DNA of 64,000 nt, taken from Pseudomonas arsenicoxydans. GTDB lineage: Bacteria > Pseudomonadota > Gammaproteobacteria > Pseudomonadales > Pseudomonadaceae. Below, piece by piece: positions 54,374-63,112 of the stretch. The notes beneath the pieces are model-generated. The model did no database searches, was not told the origin of the DNA, and saw nothing but the letters and a program-made list of their open reading frames with translations. The stretch spans positions 3,144 through 67,143 of the forward strand of contig NZ_RCZE01000002.1 in the NCBI RefSeq assembly GCF_006438915.1. The letters run 5' to 3'. Both the position numbers and the translations under genes were made by a program. Each line of letters starts with the position of its first letter. Positions within the stretch are counted from its first letter, which is position 1.

Positions 54374-55706
54374 GACGCACCTCATCCAGGCTGATAAACA
54401 ATGTGGCCAACACGAAGACTGCCGAGCACGCCGCAAAGAACCCCAGCACCGGTGCAAAACCACCGGCCATTTGCACAATGACGCCCACCAGAATCGGCAC
54501 CGCGATACCGCCCGTGCTGCCGGCCATGTTCATCACGCCGCCGATCAAACCGACCCGCGCCGGCGCCGCCAGCAACGCCGGGAAGCTCCAGTAGAGGCTG
54601 CCCCACATCAGGAAAAACGCGGTCATGGCCAACAACGCCACCGCCGCAAACGGATCGCTCAGGGTCGGCAGCAGCAGGAACGCGCCCAACGCCACGACAC
54701 CGGAAAACGCCAGCAGACTCTTGACCGCCACACCGCGGCTCACACCTTTACGGATCAGGCCATCGCAGAGAAAACCACCGGTCAGCGAACCCAGCGCACC
54801 GCAGATGAAAATCACGAACGTCGCCGCGCCAATGCCCTTGATGTCGAAGCCGCGAGCCTGCGACAGATAACTCGGGCCCCAGGTCAGCAAGCCGAAATAG
54901 ACCATCGCCCAACTCGCACGACCGATCAGCAAACCCGTCAATGAACGGGCCGCGATGCCCAGGCCCTTGACCGGCGCACGGGCGGCTTCGGCAGCCGGCG
55001 TGGCGCGTCCGGCGTTGATCTTCTCCAGCTCCTGGGCATTCACTTGCGGATGCGTGGCCGGGTCATCGCGCAGGTAACGCCGCGCCAGCCATGCCAGTAC
55101 CAGCGTTGCGATCCCGGCGATCACGAACGCCAGGCGCCACGAATCCAGCGAAGCGATCAGGTAGGCAATGATCAACCCGCCCACTGCCACGCCCAACGGG
55201 CTGCCACTGTCCATCAGCACCGCGCCGCGACTGCGTTCGCTCGGCGCCAGCCACAGGGAAATCAGCTTGCCGCCGGACGGAAACAAGGGCGCCTCGGCAG
55301 CACCGAGTGCGACGCGGGCGAACAGCAGTGACACACCGCCCGTGGCAAAAGCCGCGATGACCTGAAAAGTCCCCCACAACCCCGTGGACCAACTGATCAC
55401 CCGGTGCGGACCGAAACGGTCAATCAGCCAGCCGCCGGGAATCTGCAACAGCGCATAGGCCCAGAAGAAGCTGCTGAGGATCAGCCCTTGCAGGCTCGGC
55501 GACAGGGAGAATTCATGGGCGATGGTCGGCATCGCAATCGACAGCGACACGCGATCGATCAGGTTGACCATGGTCAACGCAAAGATGATCGCGAAAATCC
55601 GCCAGCGCACGCTGCTGGCTTTGGTCGCACCGGAGAGCGGGATAGCCGCTGCCGTTGATTGAACACCTGCGCTTGGCAGATGCAGGGAAGCACTGGGACG
55701 AGCCAT
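54366..55706 (-). CDS. MFS anion:cation symporter (sugar-acid importer)
   Basis: A 446-residue MFS transporter with 12 helices in the ACS family (glucarate/galactonate/tartrate type). The conserved loop is GGWLIDRFGPHRVISWS between helices 2 and 3; FARVALGAAEAPLFPSGGKL marks helix 4. It is the first gene of the minus-strand catabolic operon and probably brings in the sugar acid or lactone. Confidence 0.88.
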   Translation of the reverse strand: MARPSASLHLPSAGVQSTAAAIPLSGATKASSVRWRIFAIIFALTMVNLIDRVSLSIAMPTIAHEFSLSPSLQGLILSSFFWAYALLQIPGGWLIDRFGPHRVISWSTGLWGTFQVIAAFATGGVSLLFARVALGAAEAPLFPSGGKLISLWLAPSERSRGAVLMDSGSPLGVAVGGLIIAYLIASLDSWRLAFVIAGIATLVLAWLARRYLRDDPATHPQVNAQELEKINAGRATPAAEAARAPVKGLGIAARSLTGLLIGRASWAMVYFGLLTWGPSYLSQARGFDIKGIGAATFVIFICGALGSLTGGFLCDGLIRKGVSRGVAVKSLLAFSGVVALGAFLLLPTLSDPFAAVALLAMTAFFLMWGSLYWSFPALLAAPARVGLIGGVMNMAGSTGGIAVPILVGVIVQMAGGFAPVLGFFAACSAVFVLATLFISLDEVRHD

Positions 55707-56096
55707 GGTGCGTACCTCGATTTATTATTCTTGTGGTGACGACATTGCCGCTGCTTGGCGGCGTTGGTGAGCACTATCGAAGGCTCAGTGATAACCGTCT
55801 AATCAAAACTTGAAATCAGGCGATAGCCTCGAGTTATGGCATGCCCTGCTTTCAGGCAGCTTTCAACGGATAGCAGCCCTTTCGGTTTTCCTCGAAAACG
55901 GCTCTGGCGCAATGCTTGGCGCGTCAGCTGCCACTTTCACTGCCCAGACCTATAACCCCAGGCTATCGGTGTATGTATTGTTTTGACTAGACGCGGAGCC
56001 GCCGGCTTCACACACTCAGGCCAGGCTTGCAGCTTTACCGCATCGACAAGCCGCTCATAACAATTACAAAAAACACAAAAACGAGGCTCTTCCATC
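55707..56096. other. Divergent promoter region of the sugar-acid locus
   Basis: The 390 bases between the MFS gene and tctC must contain both promoters. CTATCGAAGGCTCAG near 55773 and GCGATAGCCTCGAG near 55820 form a loose inverted repeat that could be a LysR site. No gene is seen. Confidence 0.45.
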
Positions 56097-57113
56097 ATGC
56101 GAAATGCATTCGTCCGTCGCACTTCCCGTCTGTTTCTTGGCTGCACACTGATCGCCGCTGGCGCCCTTCCCGCTCTCGCTCACGCTGCCTGGCAGCCGGA
56201 CAAGAACGTCGAAATCGTCGTCGCCGGTGGTCCCGGTGGCGGCACTGACCAGCTCGGTCGCCTGATCCAGTCGATCATCACCACCCACAAGTTTCTCGAT
56301 GTGAATACCATCGTCCTGAACAAGGGCGGTGGCAATGGTGCCGAAGCCTTTCTCGACCTGAAGATGAACAAGGGTGACCCGGAAAAACTGGTGATCGGCA
56401 CCAACAACATCTACCTGTTGCCGCTGGTGTCCAAGCTTGGTTACCAATGGCAGGAGCTGACGCCCGTCGCCGCCGTGGCCGAGGATGACTTCATTCTCTG
56501 GAGCTACAAAGACGCGCCGTGGAAGGACGCCAAGGGCTTCTACGCCGCGGTCAAGGCTGACCCTTCGAACCTGCGCATGGGCGGCAGCCAGTCCAAGGAT
56601 GTCGACCAGACCCTGACCCTGCTGCTGAATCAGACCAACGACGCCAAACTCGTCTACATCCCGTTCAAAAGCGGCAGTGAAGCCGCGACCCAACTGGCCG
56701 GTAAACACATCGCCGCCAACGTCAACAACCCCAGCGAAAGCATCAGCCAATGGCGTGGCGATCAGGTCGAGCCATTGTGCGTTTTCAGCAAGGAGCGCAT
56801 GAACTACACCGAGAAAGTCGCCGGGGATAAATCCTGGGCCGACGTACCGACCTGTCACGAAGAAGGCCTGGGTATCGACCAGTATCGCTTCCCGCGCACC
56901 GTGTTCATGCCCGGCGACGTCACTGCCGAACAGCGGGCGTTCTATGTCGAGCTGATGCGCAAAGTCACCGAGACGCCGGAGTTCAAGGCTTACGTGAAAC
57001 AGAACGCGCTGGTGCCGACCTTCCTCGAAGGTGAGCCGCTGACCGCCTACATTGAGAAAGACACCGCCCGTGTGACACCGGTGTTCAAAGAAGCCGGCTG
57101 GTTGAAAAACTGA
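56097..57113 (+). CDS. tctC: Tripartite tricarboxylate transporter substrate-binding protein
   Basis: A 338-residue periplasmic binding protein (Bug/TctC family) with a twin-Arg-like but ordinary signal peptide, MRNAFVRRTSRLFLGCTLIA...AHA. The mature start AWQPDKNVEIVVAGGPGGGT has the glycine loop that binds ligand carboxylates. It works with the TctB and TctA subunits encoded next. Confidence 0.9.
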   Translation: MRNAFVRRTSRLFLGCTLIAAGALPALAHAAWQPDKNVEIVVAGGPGGGTDQLGRLIQSIITTHKFLDVNTIVLNKGGGNGAEAFLDLKMNKGDPEKLVIGTNNIYLLPLVSKLGYQWQELTPVAAVAEDDFILWSYKDAPWKDAKGFYAAVKADPSNLRMGGSQSKDVDQTLTLLLNQTNDAKLVYIPFKSGSEAATQLAGKHIAANVNNPSESISQWRGDQVEPLCVFSKERMNYTEKVAGDKSWADVPTCHEEGLGIDQYRFPRTVFMPGDVTAEQRAFYVELMRKVTETPEFKAYVKQNALVPTFLEGEPLTAYIEKDTARVTPVFKEAGWLKN

Positions 57114-57165
57114 GTCGCCAACGGCCGTTTGCCCGCGCGCGGCCGTCACCTGCTGGAGGTGTTTC

Positions 57166-57699
57166 ATGTCCCAATCTTCGGATTCACCGGCGCTGGTCGG
57201 CACCCGCTGGGTCGAACTCGGTCTGACACTCTTCACCACGCTGATCGGCGCGGTGGTGATGTTCGGCAGCGTCGAACAAGGTATCGGCTGGGGCGATTCC
57301 GGCCCCGAGCCGGGTTACTTCCCCTTCTACATCGGCCTGCTGTTGAGCGCCGCCAGTGTCGGCAATGGCGTGTTGACCGTGGTGCGCTGGCAAGCCCTGA
57401 GCGTTTCATTCGTCAGCCGCAGCGCGTTCAAGCAAGTGCTGTCGGTGTTCATCCCGATTGCGCTGTTTGTCGGCGCCATGCCGTTCACCGGCATCTACGT
57501 GGCCTCGGCCTGTTTCATCGCCTGGTTCATGTGGCGGGACAAGGTCCGTGTCAAACCCTATGGCAAGTTGATGATCGGCACGGTGTCGCTGGGCGCGGTG
57601 CTCGCCAGCTACCTGATTTTCGCGCTGTGGTTCAAGGTCCCGCTGGATGCCGGCCCGATGGGCGACTGGATTGCCCTGGCCGGGAGACATTTCAAATGA
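57166..57699 (+). CDS. tctB: TTT transporter small membrane subunit
   Basis: A 177-residue protein with four hydrophobic helices and the family segment WGDSGPEPGYFPFYIGLLLS after the first helix. It overlaps the next gene by four bases (ATGA), and a GGAGG site precedes its ATG. It forms the small membrane part of the sodium or proton-driven TTT system. Confidence 0.88.
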   Translation: MSQSSDSPALVGTRWVELGLTLFTTLIGAVVMFGSVEQGIGWGDSGPEPGYFPFYIGLLLSAASVGNGVLTVVRWQALSVSFVSRSAFKQVLSVFIPIALFVGAMPFTGIYVASACFIAWFMWRDKVRVKPYGKLMIGTVSLGAVLASYLIFALWFKVPLDAGPMGDWIALAGRHFK

Positions 57700-59225
57700 G
57701 CGAGTTCGATTCCCTGCTGCAAGGCATGAACCTGATCCTGACCCCGGGCCATATCGGCCTGATGGTGATCGGCGTGCTGCTGGGCATTCTGGTCGGCGTG
57801 TTGCCCGGCCTCGGCGCCCCCAACGGCGTGGCGTTGCTGCTGCCGCTGACATTCACCATGTCGCCGGTGTCGGCGATCATTCTGCTGTCGTGCATGTATT
57901 GGGGCGCGCTGTTCGGCGGCTCGATCACCTCGATTCTGTTCAACATCCCCGGTGAGCCCTCATCGGTGGCGACGACGTTCGACGGTTACCCGATGGCCCG
58001 CGAAGGTCGCGCCGCCGAGGCCCTTACGGCGGCGTTCAGTTCGGCATTGATCGGCGCACTGGCCGGGGTGTTGTTGCTGACATTCCTTTCGACCCGGATT
58101 GCCGCGTTCGCCATGTCATTCAGTTCGCCGGAGTTCTTCGCGGTGTACCTGTTGGCGTTCTGCACCTTCGTTGGCATGAGCAAGAACCCGCCGCTGAAAA
58201 CCGTGGTGGCGATGATGATTGGTTTCGCCATGGCGGCGGTCGGCATGGACACAGTGTCCGGCAACCTGCGCCTGACGTTCGACCAGCCGACCTTGATGAC
58301 GGGCATCAGTTTCGAAGTGGCGGTGATCGGTCTGTTCGGGATCGGTGAAATCCTCTGCACCGTGGAGGAAGGCCTGGTGTTTCGCGGCGAGCATGCGCGT
58401 ATCACCCCGATGATCATCCTGCGCACCTGGGCCAAGTTGCCGCGCTACTGGTGGACGATTGTGCGCAGCACACTGGTTGGTTGCTGGATGGGTATCACGC
58501 CGGGCGGGCCGACTGCGGCCTCGTTCATGAGCTACAGCCTGGCGCGGCGATTCTCGAAGAACCGCGAGAATTTTGGCAAAGGTGAACTCGAAGGCGTGAT
58601 TGCCCCGGAAACCGCCGACCACGCGGCCGGCACCAGCGCCCTGCTGCCGATGCTGACCCTGGGCATTCCCGGTTCGGCCACGGCGGCGGTGATGCTTGGC
58701 GGCCTGATGATCTGGGGCCTGCACCCTGGCCCGACGTTGTTCGTCGAGCAGCATGATTTTGTCTGGGGCCTGATCGCCAGCATGTACCTGGGCAACGTGG
58801 TCAGCCTGATCGTGGTGTTGGCCACCGTGCCGCTGTTTGCCTCGATCCTGCGGATTCCGTTTTCGATCATCGCGCCGATCATCATCATGGTCTGCGCCAT
58901 CGGTGCCTACTCGGTGCACAACTCGTTCTTCGACGTGGTGCTGATGCTGGGCTTTGGCGCGCTGGGTTATCTGTTCAAGAAACTCGGTTATCCGATTGCA
59001 CCGCTGGTGCTGGCGGCGGTGTTGGGCGACAAGGCTGAAGATGCGTTCCGTCAGTCGATGCTGTTTTCCGACGGTCATTTAGGGATCTTCTGGTCCAACC
59101 CGTTGGTGGGCAGCTTGACCACGGCGGCGCTGCTGATGCTGTTCTGGCCGCTGATTTCCAAGGCGCTGGGTGGCCTGATGGGCTTGCGCAAACCCCACGT
59201 CGCCAAACCCAAATCGGTGCTGTGA
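57696..59225 (+). CDS. tctA: TTT transporter large membrane subunit
   Basis: A 509-residue protein with about 12 helices. Family signatures are GVLPGLGAPNGVALLLPLTF (about 34-53), YWGALFGGSITSILFNIPGE and a second copy, TLGIPGSATAAVMLGGLMIWG. Start is the ATG at 57696, overlapping tctB. The full system would import a carboxylate, here probably the same sugar acid as handled by the divergent operon. Confidence 0.93.
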   Translation: MSEFDSLLQGMNLILTPGHIGLMVIGVLLGILVGVLPGLGAPNGVALLLPLTFTMSPVSAIILLSCMYWGALFGGSITSILFNIPGEPSSVATTFDGYPMAREGRAAEALTAAFSSALIGALAGVLLLTFLSTRIAAFAMSFSSPEFFAVYLLAFCTFVGMSKNPPLKTVVAMMIGFAMAAVGMDTVSGNLRLTFDQPTLMTGISFEVAVIGLFGIGEILCTVEEGLVFRGEHARITPMIILRTWAKLPRYWWTIVRSTLVGCWMGITPGGPTAASFMSYSLARRFSKNRENFGKGELEGVIAPETADHAAGTSALLPMLTLGIPGSATAAVMLGGLMIWGLHPGPTLFVEQHDFVWGLIASMYLGNVVSLIVVLATVPLFASILRIPFSIIAPIIIMVCAIGAYSVHNSFFDVVLMLGFGALGYLFKKLGYPIAPLVLAAVLGDKAEDAFRQSMLFSDGHLGIFWSNPLVGSLTTAALLMLFWPLISKALGGLMGLRKPHVAKPKSVL

Positions 59226-59295
59226 CACGGCAATGCTGGCAACGCCTGACATTTGTTGTCAGGCTTGCCGCAGACTTCCTTGCGAGCCACGGCCC

Positions 59296-60237
59296 ATGAC
59301 CCGAATTCCTGCTGCCAATGTGATCCACAGTCGACTGCGCCTGCGCCAACTGCGGCTGATGCTGGCGTTGCAGGAGTTCGGTTCGTTGCGCCGCGCTGCC
59401 GACCACATCGGCATGACCCAACCGGCCGCGACCAAAATGCTCCACGAAGCCGAGGACTTGCTCGGCGTCGAACTCTTCGAACGCCTGCCTCGAGGCATGC
59501 GTTCTACCCCGTTCGGTGAAACCGTCATTTACTACGCGCGCATGGTGTTCGCCGAACTCAGCGGCATGCGTGAAGAACTGGTGGCGCTGGAGTCCGGCAA
59601 CCTTGGTCGCGTCGCGGTTGGTGCGATTCCGGCACTGGCCTCGGGGCTGTTGACCCGCACCATCGCGACCTTGAAACAAAGCCATCCGCGCTTGTCCATG
59701 AGCATCCAGGTCGACACCAGCGACGTGCTGGTGCAGGCGCTGTTGCAGGATCAACTGGATATCGTCTTGGGGCGGATTCCGGCCGGGGCGCGGGCCGAAG
59801 AGTTGCTGTTTGACAGCCTCGGCGAAGAAGCCTTGTGCGTGATCGCCGGGGCGAACAATCCGCTGGCGCAGGAAAAGCAGCTGAGTTGGGCGGAACTGCA
59901 GCACATGACCTGGGTGCTGCAACAGCATCCCAGCCCGATGCGCGCCATCATCAATCAGGTGTTCCACAACGCGCGGGTCGACATCCCCAGCAGCATTGTC
60001 GAAACCACGTCGATCATGACCTTGCTTTCGTTGGTGCAGCAGACCGACATGCTCGGCGTCACGCCGGTGTCGGTGGTGGAAGACTATCCGGGGCGGGATT
60101 TGCTGGCGATTTTGCCGATCAAGTTCGAAGCACGGCTGCCGCCTTATGGGCTGATCACCCGGCGCCATCGCATTCAATCGTCGGCGATGCAGGCGTTCAT
60201 GAATTCGGTGCGGGCCGAGCATGCGCTGGACAAATAA
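59296..60237 (+). CDS. LysR-type regulator of the sugar-acid locus
   Basis: A 313-residue LTTR. The N-terminus LRQLRLMLALQEFGSLRRAADHIG leads into the HTH MTQPAATKMLHEAEDLLG (about 38-55); the type is that of GbpR-like sugar-responsive regulators. It follows tctA by 70 bases on the same strand and is the only regulator in the locus. Confidence 0.88.
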   Translation: MTRIPAANVIHSRLRLRQLRLMLALQEFGSLRRAADHIGMTQPAATKMLHEAEDLLGVELFERLPRGMRSTPFGETVIYYARMVFAELSGMREELVALESGNLGRVAVGAIPALASGLLTRTIATLKQSHPRLSMSIQVDTSDVLVQALLQDQLDIVLGRIPAGARAEELLFDSLGEEALCVIAGANNPLAQEKQLSWAELQHMTWVLQQHPSPMRAIINQVFHNARVDIPSSIVETTSIMTLLSLVQQTDMLGVTPVSVVEDYPGRDLLAILPIKFEARLPPYGLITRRHRIQSSAMQAFMNSVRAEHALDK

Positions 60238-60272
60238 CATGCTTTTTTGGGTTGGGGTACATATCCGTTTTT

Positions 60273-60989
60273 TGGGTAACGGCGGCTATTGGTTCCGCCC
60301 TTACGGCGGGTCACTTGGAGAAGCGCCAAGTAACCAAGCGCTTTTGCCCCTTTCGTTCGGCCCTTCGCCTAGGCTCAGGGTGCCCTCGCTCCGGTCCTGC
60401 TCCGTGGGCACGCCGCCATCGGCCATCCATGGCCGGGGGCGGCTACCGCGGCATCCTTGCCGCGGTGCCCACTGCGCAGAACCTCCACTCGGCCTCTCGA
60501 GGGGGCGTCTACCGCCACAGCACCGCGAGGCGGCCTACCGGCCGGCCTGGCTCTTTGATCGTACGCATTCTCCCTGTGTGCGAGCCTGCTCGCGAAGGGG
60601 GTGTGTCTATCGATGAATGTAAGTCCGCTTTCGCGAGCAGGCTCGCCCACAGGGGATTTTTTTGCGGGCATGACACTGGTGATCACTGTTTGACGGACAA
60701 CAGGTCGGCTATCAGGCCGCCTCGCTTTGGGCTTTTGATCTTGATCTGCCCCGTCGGAAGGCCGAGCGCAGGTTCTGCGCAGTGGGCAACCCGGCATGGA
60801 TGCCGGGTTAGCCGCCCCCGGCCATGGATGGCCGATGGCGGCGGGCCCACGAAGCAGGACCGGAGTGAGGGTATGGCGAGCCTAGGCGAGCCACCGTACG
60901 TCAGGGGCGCTGGCGCTTGGTTACTTGGCGCTCTTCCAAGTAACCCGCCGTAAGGGCGGAACCAATAGCCGCCGTTACCAAAACAACGG
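60273..60989. repeat. Large imperfect inverted repeat of about 720 bp
   Basis: The left end GTAACGGCGGCTATTGGTTC...CCAAGTAACCAAGCGC (60276-60345) is the complement of the right end GCGCTTGGTTACTTGG...GAACCAATAGCCGCCGTTAC (60913-60988). Inner parts also pair: GCGGTGCCCACTGCGCAGAA near 60460 with TTCTGCGCAGTGGGCAA near 60772, and GGCCATCCATGGCCGGGGGC with its counterpart near 60815. It contains no transposase. It resembles long repeats scattered through P. fluorescens-group genomes. Confidence 0.8.
60580..60656. repeat. REP pair inside the large inverted repeat (GAGCCTGCTCGCGAA class)
   Basis: GTGCGAGCCTGCTCGCGAAG is matched by TTTCGCGAGCAGGCTCGCCC, at the centre of the larger element. Confidence 0.75.
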
Positions 60990-61008
60990 ATATGCCCCCA
61001 ACCCTTTC

Positions 61009-61872
61009 CTACCCTGTCTTACGGAAAACAAACACCAGTCCGACGATGATCAGCACCATCCCCAGCAAGCTCAACGCCGCCAGCTTGTTGCCGAAAATCA
61101 GATAGTCCATCACCGCCGTCACCGCCGGCACCAGGTAAAACAGGCTGGTGACATTCACCAAATTGCCTCGGGCGATCAAGCGGTACAGCAACAACGTCGC
61201 CAGCACCGACACCACCAGTCCCATCCACAACACCGGCACGATAAATCCGGTGCTGTGTTCAAAATGAAATGGCTGGAACGGCACGAAGATCCCACACAGC
61301 AACAGCCCCGCGAGGTATTGCACCGGCAGCGTACCGAGGGGATTGTCGGTGATGCGTTTCTGCATGATCGAGCCGAACGTCATGCTCGCCAGCGCCAGCA
61401 AACCGAAGAGCATGCCCGCCATCGACATGCCGGCCAAGCCAATACCCTGATATACCACCATGATCAATCCGGCCAGACCCAGCGCCAGACCGAACATCCG
61501 GCTGAGGGAGCGCTGACGCTCCATCAGCACCACGGTGAGGATCGGCTGCACGCCCATGATCGTCGCCATCACACCCGGGGTGACTTTCAGGTCCAGGGCC
61601 AGCAGATAGAAAATCTGGTAAGCCCCCAGCAACACCACGCCCGTGGCCATCGCATACAGCATCGGCTTGCCGCCCTTGGGCAACTTGAGCTTGAGCAACG
61701 GCACCAGCAGCACCAGACCGCACAAGGCGATGGCGAAGCGCACCAGCAGAAAAGCAAAGGGCGACGCGTGCGCCAGGCCCCATTTGGAGAAGATCGCCCC
61801 ACTGCTCCACAGCAGGACGAACAGGCTCGTGGACGCCGCCGCGAGCGCGGATTGTTTCGAAAGGACAAACAT
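61009..61872 (-). CDS. EamA-family (DMT) transporter
   Basis: A 287-residue membrane protein with ten helices: LFVLLWSSGAIFSKWGLAHA at the start, VTPGVMATIMGVQPILTVVLM in the first repeat and FYLVPAVTAVMDYLIFGNKL near the end, the typical DMT pattern. AGGTGG precedes the ATG at 61872. The substrate is unknown. This is the third EamA gene in the window and not closely similar to the others. Confidence 0.83.
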   Translation of the reverse strand: MFVLSKQSALAAASTSLFVLLWSSGAIFSKWGLAHASPFAFLLVRFAIALCGLVLLVPLLKLKLPKGGKPMLYAMATGVVLLGAYQIFYLLALDLKVTPGVMATIMGVQPILTVVLMERQRSLSRMFGLALGLAGLIMVVYQGIGLAGMSMAGMLFGLLALASMTFGSIMQKRITDNPLGTLPVQYLAGLLLCGIFVPFQPFHFEHSTGFIVPVLWMGLVVSVLATLLLYRLIARGNLVNVTSLFYLVPAVTAVMDYLIFGNKLAALSLLGMVLIIVGLVFVFRKTG

Positions 61873-62317
61873 GATTACCACCTGTAGTCAGGCAAAAGCC
61901 AACTCAGCCGAAGCTGAAATTCAGTAGTTTTTCAGACGGGCAAAGGGCAACAGCAAAGAGCAGCTGATCAGCCCGAAATGCCAACACCCGGCGGTGATAC
62001 GACTGCGTACACCGGCGTGCTACGGACAGGTGGAGGGTAATGACTGATCTGCGCAGGCTGCTGAATCCCGCACGGAGCCCCGACAGCGTTGACCGCTGAA
62101 TCGACTACCGCGTTGATGTGGGATGCAGGCATGGGCTGATCTTTTTTGATGAGGTGGACGGTGGGTTGGAAATCACCGTGCGCCGACTATAACCAGCGGG
62201 TGACATGGATTGCAATGACTTGGACAAAGGGCCAGTAACGACAGCCGGAGCATTGCTGCTTACTCTGAGTGAAAGGGAATCGCCCGCGTTGGGAGGACAG
62301 GGAATGCAAGAGATCAC
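61873..62317. other. Intergenic region without recognisable gene
   Basis: These 445 bases hold the EamA promoter and the leader of the next gene. I see no convincing gene, except the leader-like frame from 62304. Confidence 0.45.
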
Positions 62318-62420
62318 ATGCCAAGGGAACGGACGTGTCTGCGGTATCAGTTGTACAGATCAAGGGCTCGAAAGCTGGCTGCCGATAGTACTTCCCAACT
62401 TCAATACGAACTGGAACTAG
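62304..62420 (+). CDS. Possible 38-residue leader frame overlapping the next gene
   Basis: The strongest ribosome site of the area, GGGAGGACAGGGA, points at the ATG at 62304, not at the longer gene's ATG at 62318. The frame gives MQEITCQGNGRVCGISCTDQ and ends at 62420 within the longer gene in another frame. It may be a translated leader coupled to that gene, or show that the long gene's start is misread. Confidence 0.35.
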   Translation: MQEITCQGNGRVCGISCTDQGLESWLPIVLPNFNTNWN

Positions 62421-62863
62421 CCGGCTCAAACGCCCTCGATTTATCCAGGGTGCGCTTCGAGGCGATCACCTCACAGGCACTGAGTGCTTTCGAGCTTTGG
62501 GATCATCCACATTTTTCGTGGGGCGACGTTGTTGAATGGAAAGCACGAGAGCCATTGGCTCTGGATATTGCCATCTGGTTCGACGACGAACTCTGTGGAA
62601 TGTGCTTCGCGAATCCAAACAAAAGTCGGCTGCGAATCCGCATCGTTCGACTGGAGGGGCGTCCAAAGGAAGCACATCCATTGAAAAACCGTATTGCGAC
62701 GCTGGCGATGATTGCAATTGAACACTACGCACACATCATCGGAAGTCGGTTCCTCGAAGTTCAGGAACCTCAGGAAGGCGCGGTATCAATTTATAAAGAG
62801 CTTGGCTTTGACTTCGATACAAAAGGCCGGCTTGTCAAAACATTGGAGCACCTTGTATTGTGA
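62318..62863 (+). CDS. GNAT-like hypothetical protein
   Basis: A 181-residue protein. RFEAITSQALSAFELWDHPHFSWGDVVEWK, IAIWFDDELCGMCFANP, a long helix in ATLAMIAIEHYAHIIGSRFLEVQEP and YKELGFDF near the end follow the GNAT order, although the acetyl-CoA loop (Q/R-x-x-G-x-G/A) is not evident. Activity is thus uncertain. No good ribosome site precedes 62318. It ends 35 bases before the next small gene. Confidence 0.65.
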   Translation: MPRERTCLRYQLYRSRARKLAADSTSQLQYELELAGSNALDLSRVRFEAITSQALSAFELWDHPHFSWGDVVEWKAREPLALDIAIWFDDELCGMCFANPNKSRLRIRIVRLEGRPKEAHPLKNRIATLAMIAIEHYAHIIGSRFLEVQEPQEGAVSIYKELGFDFDTKGRLVKTLEHLVL

Positions 62864-62898
62864 CAATTGTTCAATTAGTGACCAGCAGCGGAGGGAAT

Positions 62899-63060
62899 AT
62901 GCGCAAAGTAATCAAGAGATCCTCTTCGAGGAAAAGCTCGCGCACTACGCAAGACAAGACCATCGCTGTAGAACTGACCGCCAGTCAGCGGCGTCTTTTG
63001 CAAATACTTGTCACGGGCACCGAAGCCGACGAACCAAGCCTGCTCGCCGGACGCCCTTGA
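62899..63060 (+). CDS. Small basic hypothetical protein
   Basis: A 53-residue protein, MRKVIKRSSSRKSSRTTQDK then TASQRRLLQILVTGTEADEP. GGAGGG is directly upstream of the ATG at 62899, and a GTG at 62860 is an alternative. The N-terminal half is strongly basic, which could allow nucleic-acid binding. A terminator follows. Confidence 0.55.
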   Translation: MRKVIKRSSSRKSSRTTQDKTIAVELTASQRRLLQILVTGTEADEPSLLAGRP

Positions 63061-63072
63061 AAACGGCGAAAA

Positions 63073-63098
63073 AAAACCGCTCCAGGAGCGGTTTTTCA
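63073..63098. terminator. Bidirectional intrinsic terminator
   Basis: ACCGCTCC-A-GGAGCGGT with A8 on the left and T5 on the right lies between the small basic gene and the convergent lpxO gene. Confidence 0.85.
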
Positions 63099-63112
63099 TT
63101 TCTAGACTTGTC

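Larger units (their letters stand above)
60238..61008. other. Non-coding region filled by a large inverted repeat
   Basis: These 770 bases are taken up by the inverted-repeat element at 60273-60989 with a REP pair in its centre. Open frames crossing it come from the GC-rich palindrome and show no protein likeness. Confidence 0.75.

Noticed and set aside
56064..57239. 391-codon minus-strand frame across tctC
   Set aside because: The plus-strand TctC has a signal peptide and family motifs; the antisense frame has neither.
58975..60240. 421-codon minus-strand frame across tctA and the LysR gene
   Set aside because: It covers two well-supported genes on the other strand and is rich in His and Arg, as expected for a shadow.
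60221..60953. Open frames inside the large inverted repeat
   Set aside because: They arise from the GC-rich palindrome, and the two arms encode mirror fragments with no domain.
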